Below are positions 47,183 to 59,538 of a stretch of DNA of 64,000 nt, one piece after another. Positions within the stretch are counted from its first letter, which is position 1. Each line of letters opens with the position of its first letter. The translations under genes were made by a program, and so were the position numbers. This stretch comes from Batillaria attramentaria. Its lineage: Eukaryota; Mollusca; Gastropoda; Batillariidae. A model generated the notes under the pieces. The model was not told where the DNA came from, did no database searches, and saw nothing but the letters and a program-made list of their open reading frames with translations. The stretch is from positions 622,501-686,500 of the forward strand of contig JACVVK020000336.1 of assembly GCA_018292915.2 (NCBI GenBank), read 5' to 3'.

Positions 47183-47675
47183 GGAGGGGTGGAGGTGGTG
47201 GGGGGGGGGGTGGAGTTGTGGTGAAGAGCGCACGGAGCGCACGGGACAGGCTGCTTGTCTCGGGTGGCGGGGGGGGGGGGGGGGGGGGGGGGGCACTTTA
47301 TCCCACTGCACATGACCACTGATCAGTGCCCTACTTGCAGCTGTCTCTTTTGGCCTGTGGACAGCGTACTGTGAGGACGTACCGTTTCCAGTGGGCCCGG
47401 GGAGCACATGGTTTGGGGACGCCGACTAGCGGCAGGGTTGGGCAGGTACTGTACAGGGTTGGGTTAGTAGGTAGCTGTGTTCTGTGTGGTGTAGCAATAC
47501 CGAATGTGACCGTTTGTGTACTGGCCTGACCTGTGTTGTAGAGTAAACCTGTTGTATCTGTGACCATGTGTTCCGAGTTGCATGTTTCACGTGTGTGTCA
47601 GTTTCACTACAGAGTGCAGGAACGGAGTGGAGCGTACATTGATATGTACGTACAGTAATGCGACCGCATTTGTGT

Positions 47676-47730
<55 letters not shown>

Positions 47731-47825
47731 CCATTTAGTTTTATAGTTTGGTTGTTTTTTTTTTTAAATAAAGCCCCACTGAAGAAAGCACTTATAACTT
47801 GCCACTGTTTTGATCTTATTCATTT

Positions 47826-47859
<34 letters not shown>

Positions 47860-48280
47860 GCGCGCACGCACGCACGAGAGAGAGAGAGTTTTGTCTGTGT
47901 TACTAGTCTCAGGAATCAATAAGCTCGACCCGTGTCTCTCTCAGACCGTTGCCATTATACACATTTGCATATACATATAGTATACATTTGCCCATAGAAA
48001 AGCAGCATACACGTCTACAAACTTTCGCAAAATTATCAATTCGATGTTTCAGTTGCAAAGGGAAGCAAAGATATTCTCTTTAAAAAAAAAAAAAAAAAAA
48101 CTTTTTGCAAACATTCCAAGTGATTTTACAACTTATCCTGAAAAAAAACTCGGTTAAGCCGAACTGCAGGGTGATTTCTCGGGAAAAGTTTGGCTTATCC
48201 GAACTCGGATATGCAGAAACTCGGATAAGCGAAACGATTTTCCATTCCCCGGGCGAGTTCGGCTTAAGCGTGTTTGACTG
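46408..48280. mobile_element. pogo/Tigger-like non-autonomous element, 1.87 kb
   Basis: Left end CAGCCGCACTCGCC...AACACGCTTAAGC, right end GCTTAAGCGTGTTTGACTG, with TA at 46406-46407 and 48281-48282. The paralogous segment at about 45310 lacks it. Internal copies of ctcggataagc occur near both ends; the middle is GT, GA and G-run simple sequence (47030-47293, 47680-47724, 47829-47888) with no transposase. Confidence 0.75.
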
Positions 48281-48676
48281 TATCTTTCGGAGATGTAACA
48301 GATTCAACATGATTTCTGTGGTTCATTACTTCATGTCGATCCTTCCCCTAGCCACAGTAAAATAAGTATTACATAAGGAATTGTGTGTGGCATCAAGCTT
48401 TTTGGATGTAAACATGTTCCCTTTTTGCCCGTCTGTTTGAGCTTACATAAGAATGTAATAATCGGTGAACACGCAAGATTTTTTTCTTACATCTAAAACG
48501 TTCTGCAATGCATGTTTTCTTTCACTAGCTCCACGCAACACACCCAATAAGATCAAATGTATTATATATACGATTATTGACATGTATAAGAGAATGATAG
48601 ATGTGGTATTTAATTATGTTTAAGTTGTAAACATGATACAGTAGTAATAGAATGACGAAAATACGCCTGCTACACT

Positions 48677-48679
<3 letters not shown>

Positions 48680-48746
<67 letters not shown>
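48680..48746. repeat. (GT)n microsatellite
   Basis: Pure GT run of about 67 bp. Confidence 0.95.
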
Positions 48747-48748
<2 letters not shown>

Positions 48749-48959
48749 CGACTGTTGGTTAAAACATATACTATAATTTCTAACGGCAGCGTGTTCATAA
48801 CAATAATAATAAGAAGAAGTAATCATGCTTATGTAACACAATTCTTGAAAAACAAAAACAAAAACACGACTCAATATGCAGACTCCTGCATTTATACCAT
48901 ACAGATAACAACAAAATTAATATGCACTACATAGCAACTGAATCAAGGAAAAGAATACA

Positions 48960-50190
48960 GTAATGACAGTTAAAAGCTAGCCGAAACAGATGTCCAGTCA
49001 GATTTCAACGGATTAATGTCAGTCAAGCCTCTAAGACCGGCAGGGAGTTCGTCCCAGAGTAAACGGGCAAAAACGCAAAATACGCGTGCTCGTACTGTCT
49101 GGAGGTTTCGGTGAGGAGCTTTGAAAAGTCTCTCAGAGGAAGGACGAAGAGCGCATGCTGTTTGGTGGACTGTGAGACAGTTTGTAAAGTAGGCCGAGAA
49201 GAGTTCCTTTAATCTTTACCGTATGAGCCGTGTGTAAAACACCCGGGACTTTAAGGGTTTTATAGAGTAATCTGATTACTCACACTTGTGACTTGATACT
49301 TACAGGTTACAACTAAAACAGCTGATAGTTCGTCAATCAAGATTGTCAAGAAACAATGCAATAAATAACGTCGGGTACTTAGTCATTCGTCTCCGAGCGC
49401 AATAGGACTACGAACAAACACATACGAATAAGGGTGGTCTGACTTACAGCTTTTTTATTTCTATGTTTATGAAAACGTTTAAGCTGTCTTACCGATTCAC
49501 CTACTCTTTCAATCTGCAAAATATTTGGGTTACACTTTGTTATTCGGAATTTCACCGGCAGCAAGTGAAGATGCCACACCAGGACTGAGGGTGGGTGTTT
49601 GGGGGTTTAACGTCCTTTTCCACCACATACAGGTGATATCAAAGACGGGGCAACGATGAAAAAAGCCAGCACAAATATTTGGCCCCAGCCGGGATACGAA
49701 CCCACGACCCGAGCATTAGAAGCCCAACACTCTACCATTCGGCCACCCCGGCTCCCCCAGGACTGAGATTTCATCCGATTTTCTTCTTTCTCAAAATAAG
49801 CCGTGCCGCGCTGTTTTCCACACGTTAGTGATAGGTTATATGTTCTTTTGGCAGACCGATCAACACCAAATTGAAAAACAAAACAAAAACAAACAAATAA
49901 ACAACAACAACAAAACCACTGTCTGACTGAAAAGGTCGGATTCAAGCGATGTGCATTAACTCAAAGAAAGCAGGCCGAAAGATGACGCCTATCTGATCTT
50001 GCATCGACAATGTTTGGTCGACCTTGATTCCAAAATACTTTACGGAATTCTGAAGCTGAATGGCTCTCCCATCTATGACCAGAGAGTCACAATCTACTTG
50101 AAGGCGTGACGAAGTACCTACAGCCATAACTTCTGTCTTGTCTGTTTTAAGCATCAGCTTATTGCTGTTCATCCATGACCTTTTCCCTCA
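48960..50190 (-). pseudogene. LINE ORF2 C-terminal fragment with nested SINE
   Basis: Minus strand: MNSNKLMLKTDKTEVMAVGT and SVKYFGIKVDQTLSM (49942-50172), then NSAAR-type and WHLHLLPVKFRI blocks either side of a SINE at 49590-49756. Same family as 39365-40335. The 3' UTR reaches about 48960. Confidence 0.8.
49590..49756 (-). mobile_element. SINE-L copy 5, nested in a LINE
   Basis: Head and body as in the other copies. 11 bp TSD CCAGGACTGAG at 49579-49589 and 49757-49767. Confidence 0.95.
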
Positions 50191-50804
50191 GAACCTCAGC
50201 TGCGCCACAGACTAGCGAATAAAGCCGATAACACACACTGATTTTCTCGTAACTTCATCCTTGGCGCATCATTCCGCTACAGCGGAACAGATAATGGGCG
50301 TCAAAGATGCTACCGAGTTCAGCCTTTGTTTATGCTGTTAACAACATTGAGGGCAGTTCCTGGATACCCATTCCCAAGTCTGGCATAAGACTGGTGACGG
50401 GTCTGTTTTCTCCAATTCCTGGAAATATGGATACACAAACTTTAAGAGGATTATACACCTACAATGAACGTACAAAATAATTATACGTACTAGTAGTCAT
50501 AAGTGTTGCATTGTGACCACGTGCCAAACGGAATGCACTTATTGTGTTTCAACATGACATAGCAAATAAATCAAAACCAGCAACAATGTCCTCTCATCAC
50601 CTCCATCCCCCACCACGTATACTGCTCTATATACTTTTCATGCAGGTTCACACGGAACCGCAGCTCGGAACCGGTAACATACTTTGTGTCTGGTTGGCTA
50701 CATGACTTCCGACAACGATATTCAATGGATATTCAATGTCGCAATGGACTCAATACTCTCTGTCTTTCACACGTAATATGTTTACCTGCCCCCGCCCCCC
50801 TCTT
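50191..50804. other. M2 3' flank
   Basis: Presumed M2 3' UTR and flank (minus strand). No gene seen. Confidence 0.4.
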
Positions 50805-50908
50805 TTATTCAGGCTTGGGACTGACAGCGACCGGACTGGACACGCAGGCAGAGTTACGGGAGGGATCCTCGTCTGTCGCAATGTCCACTTTATGCTGTGG
50901 ATTCTCGG
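50805..50908 (-). CDS. M2 exon D, terminal
   Basis: Acceptor tgctttcag, preceded by (GT)n. Reads AENPQHKVDIATDEDPSRNS, then ACVSSPVAVSPKPE and TAA. The stop overlaps an AATAAA. Phase 1 entry fits the C exons. Confidence 0.75.
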
Positions 50909-50920
50909 CTGAAAGCAAGG

Positions 50921-50990
<70 letters not shown>

Positions 50991-51784
50991 ATGACAGCGA
51001 TGGGATATAATTACATATGTTTTGAGGTTTTTCACTGTAAAACCCGGGCGAGTAATATTTGTATTGAGCTTTACTAACCTTTCAAGCCAAACTAAAGTTA
51101 AACTCCATGCTTACCTTAAAGCCAAACAAATTAACCTTTAAAGCCGAAGTTTTTAAACACATGCATTATGCTGAGGGAAGAATAAGTCAGTGTAAAAGCG
51201 CTGTTGAAATGCATAGATCAGTGTTCCTTCCAGTATTATGAACATTAAAAAAGTACACAACAGTATTGTAGATTTATATAGATACAAAACCCCAGTATAC
51301 TACAACGCATATAGTGGCGACAATCCTATTTAGCGATGGTGATAATTATCTGATGTCTGTTGTCATCGGTCCTTTCTTTAATGCTTTACACATATTTCTC
51401 CGATAAACAAAACAAGGAAGAATGGCCCCATCCCGTGAAGGTGTTTCTCCCAATTTCATGCTATTTCGTTCTTATTGTTGCCGGTGGGGTATTTTTTCTT
51501 TTCTTTCAAATCTGTAAGCCCAACCGAAGACACTAGATCAGCTACACGATAGCGGATCCAGAATCCTAGGCGAGAGGGAGAAAACGACAATTCCGAGAAC
51601 TAAACATTTGACGTAAGCCTCACGCAGGTCGTCATAGAGGCCGGGGGGGGGGGGGGGGGGGACGAACGAACGAAACTTTATTTTACAAGGATAAAAGATT
51701 AGGTACGCAGACCTGTCTTACATCTTGTCCTTGCTAGGCTACTTGTATACAAAGTAAGCTCCAACTAAGTAGCGCACACACACA

Positions 51785-51837
<53 letters not shown>

Positions 51838-51926
51838 CCATACTGCTAATACATATATCAAGCTATACTAAACAAATGACCAATATGTGAAGAACAATAG
51901 GGGGAAACCAAAAGATGTGATAAGTG

Positions 51927-51970
<44 letters not shown>

Positions 51971-54654
51971 CAATTCCATGAACATTTGACGTCAGCTTCA
52001 TGCAGGTCGTCTGACAGAAGATGTTTGTTCATGTCTTGTGATTTCTCTGTTGGTGTTGTGACTTCCCCAACTGGATTAATTTTTACACGCAATCTGCAAT
52101 ATGGAGAGGGCTGGTGAAATGTCGGAGGCAGTGACGATATTTGCAGATTTTGTCTGTGAAATAAACTTTTGACGTCAGCCTCACGCTGCTCGTCTGACAG
52201 AGGACTTTTGTTCATGTCTTGTGATTTTCCCTTTGCTTTTGTGACTTCCCTGACCAAATTAATTTTTACATAAAATCTGGAAGATCTAGAGGGCTGGTGA
52301 AACGTGGACTAGAATACCTTGAATTGTGATTGCGCAATCGCAAAATTGGAAATATTTTGACCAGTGCTTCTGGCAGAAATTTGAAGAAAAAAATGTTTAT
52401 CTAAAAGCTCTGTTATTCTTAATACGAAATCTATAATACTGTAGTAGTTCCTGGCATAATTATGTGCAGTTGTCATACGTGACAAAAATGCCGGGATGAT
52501 AAGTAATTTGAAGGAGTCTTTTCATAGATATTTGGCCCTACATGCAAATCACGCCTACCTCGGCAATGTTTTTTTTTTTTTTTTTTTTTTTAACAAAAAA
52601 TCCGCCAGAGCTACATAGCTGTGTTATAAATACAGCCAGTATCATTGGATGAACTTCCAAAGGCTAGAAAATGAAGTCATTTGAACAACTTTTTTCGTCA
52701 AAATACGGAACATGACCGATTTTTTTTTTTAAATTGGCAAAACATCTCCTCTAAAAATGTAGCAAGAGAAAAATCGTGAAAAGTAGATCTGGCGACAGTG
52801 ACTTCCCATTTAATCTCAAAGTAAAAAAGCGCTTCAAGGAGGTGGTTTAGGACATTATAGCTACAATTACATCCCGATGTTCTTGTCTAGTGTAAGAACT
52901 GCACATATGACAGGAACTACTGCACTATCATAGCTTTAGTATTAAGAATAACTTAATTGTTAGATAAACATAGCTTTTTCAAGTTTCTGCGAGAATCACC
53001 GGTCAAAAGAGTTCCAATTTTGCTACTTCATAAGTACAATCCAAGGTATTCTAGTCCACGTTTCACCAGCCCTCTAGATCTTCCAGATTTTATGTGAAAT
53101 TAATTCCGGCAGGTTAGTCACATATGCACAGGGAAATCACAAGACATGCACAAGCGTCATCTGCCATACCACCAGTGTGCGGCTGACGTCAAACGCTTAG
53201 TTCACAGACAATTTTTATCTGCAAGTATCGTCACTGCCTCCGACACATTTCACCAGGCCTGTACTGGCTCTAGATCTTCCAGATTTCATGTGAAAAATAG
53301 TTCAATTGGGGAGGTCACAAAGCCAACAGGGAAATCACAAGATTAAGACATAAACAAGCATCCTCAGACGATCTCAGTGCTAGAGGTTGACGTCCAAGGT
53401 TTAGTTCACGGAATTGACGTCCTCTCTCCCTTTCTCTTCTCCCCCCCCCCCCCCCCCCCCCCCAATCACGTGGCTAATCGGTCGAAGTCGCAGAGGATCT
53501 AGTGTTATTGGTACGACTTGGAGAGGGGAGAACCGGCAATAATAACAACAAAACAGACAAAATAACATGAAGTTTGGAGAAACAACCTTTTAGGACGGGG
53601 CCGTTCCTCCTTGTTATCATTGAAACTTGCTTCTGCCCATAGCAAAATCTGCCCCATCTTACAAAGCTTTTTCTCTATAGAGAAACAACTGAAAATGAAC
53701 ACATAGCTTACCAATGCCTGTGCTGAAGGCAGGTGTCGTGGCTGGATCTTGGCGCTTAGCGTTCGGCAGACTGAAACAAACAAATAATAGACAAAATGAA
53801 ATCTTTTGTGTCTTGCTGCCCTGTCTCTTGAAGGTTTTGTAGTCGAAAAACTCATGGATGAAAAAAAAAAACATATCCTACATTGCGTACATGCAAGCTG
53901 GTAGCAGCGAGATAAAGTTTTAAAAAGGAGAACGGGGCATAATATGGCCCAAAGAATCCTGGGTACTTGTGATGCCCAACTATAGACAGAAACTGTGCTC
54001 ACCCGTCAACTGAAGTCTTCTCCTCGTTAGGGGAGTTATCCTGGTAGTTGTCTGTGGGCGTGTCCGAGGCAAGTGGTTCTGCGTCTTGTTCTTTTCGAAA
54101 TAAAACACAAAGTATTACAAATATCAGCGACAACACCCCCACACGCACACATAAAATTATGTAAATGTGCGAGTTCGCTTTGTGTTGGTTTTCGTATTCT
54201 CTGCCTTGTTAACCAAGTACAGTACTGTGCCACTTTGAACACGCTGCATGTGCATTTTCCACTCCTCAGTGATACAACTGTGATACAACTGTGATACAAC
54301 TCTGACATAACTGTACGTGGGTGGGAATCGACTCAAGACGGATAATTATCAGTATTTTGCTCTGACATGTTTGTAGTCTTGTTGCATACTTAACATGATG
54401 AAACTACAAGCTTACCGCAACCCGTACTTCGGCTGCGATCAACACACGATCCATCCTTTCCATGAATGTTGACAGCACATGCGTCTTGCGGTTTCAACGG
54501 AGTTTTGGCTTAAAAAAATTACAAAATAGCAAACAGTGATTGCAACAGAGAAAAGGGGACAAAATTAATAGGTAAGTGGGCGCCGCATGTCCCTCACAGC
54601 TCCATGGTGCGCTGGGAGAGATAGAACGTATTACCAATAAACAGCAATCACATC

Positions 54655-54707
<53 letters not shown>

Positions 54708-57700
54708 TTAATGACAGTGATCGGATAATTAGAAATGCATACATTTTGAGGTTTTTCATCTTCTGCAAAACCCGGGCGCGTATGATATGTGTTCAGTTTT
54801 ACTAACCTTTCAAGCCAAACTAACCTTAAAATCCAAGCTCATGTCTAAAGCCAAACAAACCTTTAAAGCCGAAGTTTTTAAAGACAGGCATTATGCTGAG
54901 GGAAGAATAAGTCAGTGTAAAAAAGCACATACTGGAAGCGTTGTTGAAATCCTGATGTCTTGCATAGACCAGCGTCCCTATGTACTTTCCAGTATGATGA
55001 ACATTACAAAAGGGAATCCACAAAGCAGTAAGGTAGTGTTGTTAGTTGTAGTTTTATATAGATACAAAACCCCAGTGTACTACGACGCCTATAGTGGCGA
55101 CAATTCCATTTAGCGATGGTGATATCTGATATCTGTTGTTATCGGTCCCTTCTTTAGTGCTTTACACATATTTCCCCGATAAACAAAAGATATGAGCACT
55201 TAATAGGCCGTGGGCCAGAGGCCTCTAAAAGGCCTAGTTTTTGAGTTTTTTTCAAATTTGTGCAAATCACAAAATTTTAAGTGTCCCTAAATGTAAATTT
55301 CACGCTGATTTCAAATCTGAAGAGATCCCAAACGTAAGTATGCGCACTACTTCAGAAAATGAGGGACAAGTCTGTGATGACCCTTCATAAGAAGTATCAA
55401 TACTGTGATGTTTTGTGGCTGCAAATGATGCACTATTCTATTCAAAACAATCTGTCTTGTCCCTTTTGCCTATGACAATATAAACTATACATGATTAGTA
55501 AACAAATTTGGCAGTTAAGGTTACTTGCAGGTAGGAAAAATATAAGAGAGATAATAAGAAGATAAGAACTTTATTAATCCCCTCAGGAAAATTTATCGTG
55601 TACAGCTCTTGATCACATAATACACAGTACAACTATTATGACACAAGAACAAAATCTCCATGAAGAAATCAGCCATGCACCCACACGCGCGTCCACCCAT
55701 CACATATATATATATATGCACCCACACACTTAAGTGACTTATCCATAGTCATAGCATACACTCTTCTCATGCATACCGCCATGCCACACACCACAAAGTG
55801 AAATAACCTGCACACACAATACATACTACATAGTGAAGCTACGTATTATAATTACATTATTAAAAACAAATCTACAATTCAGGGGATACTACTATAGTTC
55901 ATCATAGGCACTGATCTACTGGTGTACGCCTATGTAATTTACACCATGCATCCACGCACTTTTCACTCATACACCCATCAAATACACTCCTGGCAGAAAT
56001 ACTGTTATGAATTTCATGATTAAGAAGAAAACTGTAATTCAAAATAATTCAGTCCATCACAAAAACAAAATCTCCACATAAAATCAACCATGCTTTGCAC
56101 ACTTATCTGCTCATCCACATATCACATGCGCACACACACTCAGCCATAGTCGTACACTCCACACCTCCACGCCATACATCACCTGGTGAAATACATTCGG
56201 ATTTCCAATGCACTAGTCATCTTGCCTCATAATTTCAAACATAATATAAAAACAACTAAAACTGTTAGAATACTTTGAGAACACAACCACAACAGGGGTT
56301 ATTTCACTTTAGCAGCACACTGTACAGCAGCAACAGGTAGTGGACGGCACGCTCTGAAAACAGACTAAGACCTACAGTTATCTGATCAAAGCTAAGTTCT
56401 AATCATCAATTAAACGCTTTAGTAGCTTCAGGCAAGAAAGATCTCCTATGCCTTTAAGTTTGGCTTGCAGGAGTAATTATTCTCCCACTGAATGTACTTC
56501 TCTGGCCCTCGATGAGGCTGAACAGGGGGTGTCAGACACTGGACATGACAGAGATGTTTTTTTCTCAAGTCTCTTATAATAAATTATCACTTCAAGCCTC
56601 TTCTGGGGTTTCCCCACCACTGACTCAGCTTTCCTTACAACTTTGTCCACTCTACCCCTGTCCTGTTTTGAGATCTGGCTACCCCAACAGACACAGCCCA
56701 AGAAGAGGACACTGCCTACAAAAAGTACAATGGACATGTATGTAAAACATGTTCAGAGTTTTCTCACTAGCATCAAAAGAGTGTAATTTCCTCAAGGAGT
56801 ACAGTCTGGATTGAGATTTCTTTATCACATGATCAGTGTTAGCATTCCAGTTCAGTCTGCTGTCAATAATCACCCCCAAGTATATAATATATATATAGGT
56901 CAACCCTCTGAAATACCTCCCCCTTAATATCTACAGGATCAACATACTTGGCTTTTTTCCCTGAAATCAATGACCATTTCTCTGGTCTTACCAATACTGA
57001 GATGTAAAAAATGACACCACTCAACAAAGTTTATTGTAAAGATGGGCAACAAACATCATAATATATTATATTGGGAATGAGGAGATTGAGACGCAGCAGT
57101 ATGCAATAAAGCTGAAGAAAAAAAACCCTCCTGACTGCGTACAGTGCCATTAGTATTTAAAACGATAAAGTTGAACAGCATAACGAAACAGTAATGCTCA
57201 TAATAACTTACAATACAAGGCAGAAAACTGCATGGTCTGTTTTCACGGTCTCTTGGTGTAGCACCTGAATGCCCTGTCTCATCATCTGACTGGTCTGTGA
57301 GAATTTAAACTGGTGTTGTCACACTCTCAGATATTGTGGCTTTAATTGTTAATACCTCAGACGTCACTGTCAGAATTTACACTGGCGTTGCCTTAGCCCC
57401 CAATGCTGTGGCTTTACCGGTAATTTCTGTCACCTCGGATATCACTGTCATACTCTGATGTGTCACTGTCACAATCTGAAGCACCATCACACACCTGGCT
57501 CTCAGCTTCATCTGCACTGTTAGCTACATGTAAGATGTCTTGTGCAGTGGCAAGAATCTTTCTCTTTACAGGCCCACTGACATCAGCAAATTTGTCCAGC
57601 CAAACTTCATTAATAGAAGTACCACACATCCACACCAATAAATTGAACAAGCCCACAAGAACCATCTCCATAGCATGCTCCGTTGTGAGATCCTTGCTGT

Positions 57701-59475
57701 CAGCAGGCCATACTGCTGGTGATGTCACTGACATGACCTGCTCCCTCAGATACATGCTCCCATGGTAAAGTTGCCTCTTGTTGGCCTCATCTGAAAAATA
57801 TTGTACCAGCAACAGGCATATAGTGACCTTAGGCAGGATGCTTGGCACAGCTGAAATACTCCCCGATCACCTCCCCAAACAACTCAATTAGGACTGGTCT
57901 AGGAAGTAGTGGAACTCTCAATTTTTATTTTTTTTTTAATATACGCTATTCATCGTGCTACGTTGAAGTTGACCGTGACTACAAAGAAGTCTAGATCTGT
58001 CTATATTATGAGGTCCGGCAACGTAATTATCAAGATCACTGAAAAATGCTCATATTATCATTGTGATTACATACTATTTTCACGAACTTCTCATTCAATT
58101 TAATAAATCAAACCTAATCCGAAGCACCACGTACAAAAGTTGCAGAAACTTACCTTGAACTATGATATGCCTGTAATCGATTGTAGCATTTCTTGTGAAT
58201 CCCTGCCTCGTCAACGTTGAGGTCACTAAAGGCTTCCAAAGAATGACGAGCGACGTCTCCATGAGTGCAGACGAACAAAGACCACCTTTCGCGACATTCC
58301 GAGACTCTTTGCATCGTTTTCTCGCTGAAAGAAAACTGTTTCACTACTGTTGGTCGCCCGCACAAGCGTGGGCAGCCATGTTTGTTTCCAAGCGTAGTCT
58401 CTTTCTGATTGGTCGAAAAATTAATTTATTCATCAAGTGAATGAATCGGCGCCTCTTCAGTAAAATCCGATTACCTCCCTTACAAGCTCTTTCTAATTAT
58501 CTTTCATCCGCGATTAAAAACCAGTGCGCAAAATTTCAGCTGAGATCTCCCAGTTTCTATCTAGTTCTGGTGTATTATTGATGAAAAAAACCAGAAAATG
58601 TAATTTGCATTGCAAAAATATTTTATGACACGAAAACCGAGGGCGGCCCACGGCCTATAACATACCAATGCCCGTGCTGAAGGCAGGTGTCGTGGTTGGA
58701 TTTGGGCGATTAGCGTCCGGCGAACTGAAATAAATAAACAGTAGACAAAATGAAATCTTCTGACTCTTGCTGCCCTGCCTCTTGAAGGGTTTGTAGTCGA
58801 CAAACTCATGGATGAAAAAAACAAACATATCCTACATTGCGTACATGCAAGCTGGTAGCAGCGAGATAAAGTTTTAAAAAGGAGAACGGGGCATAATATG
58901 GCCCAAAGAATCCTGGGTACTTGTGATGCCCAACTATAGACAGAAACTGTGCTCACCGGTCAACTGATGTCTTCTCCTCGTTAGGGGAGTTATCCTGGTA
59001 GTTGTCTGTGGGCGTGTCCGAGGCGAGTGGTTCTGCGTCTTGTTCTTTTCGAAATAAAACACAAAGTATTACAAATATCAGCGACAACACCCCCACACGC
59101 ACACATAAAATTATGTAAATGTGCGAGTTCGCTTTGTGTTGGTTTTCGTATTCTCTGCCTTGTTAACCAAGTACAGTACTGTGCCACTTTGAACACGCTG
59201 CATGTGCATTTTCCACTCCTCGGTGATACAACTGTGATACAACTCTGACATAACTGTACGTCGGTGGGAATCGACTCAAGACGGATAATTATCAGTATTT
59301 TGCTCTGACATGTTTGTAGTCTTGTTGCATACTTAACATTAGAGCTGTGAACCGGTTCAAAAATCCAAACCGGTTTTTTACCGGTTTTTTAAACCGGTGT
59401 TTTTTTCCGGTTCAGTCATCACCAAAAGGTGTTTGAGGTCTGCAAAAATATTGGCGTTTTATGCGATGCGTGTTC

Positions 59476-59538
<63 letters not shown>

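Larger units (their letters stand above)
55204..58657. mobile_element. 3.45 kb TIR DNA element in M2 intron
   Basis: Ends TAGGCCGTGGGCC and GGCCCACGGCCTA, exact inverted repeats, flanked by TAA at 55201-55203 and 58658-58660 (TA is the alternative target). Host sequence reads through on both sides when compared with the copy at about 62700-62745. It contains a LINE fragment (55555-57000) and a two-exon minus-strand unknown gene (57414-58365). Superfamily unresolved; a TAA target suggests PIF/Harbinger. Confidence 0.75.

Noticed and set aside
46841..47407. 188-codon minus-strand frame
   Set aside because: Made of (HT)n, (SL)n and poly-Pro from microsatellites inside a MITE.
57460..57768. Plus-strand 102-codon frame
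   Set aside because: Shadow of the minus-strand exon 57414-57839, whose acidic tail and splice phase are more gene-like.
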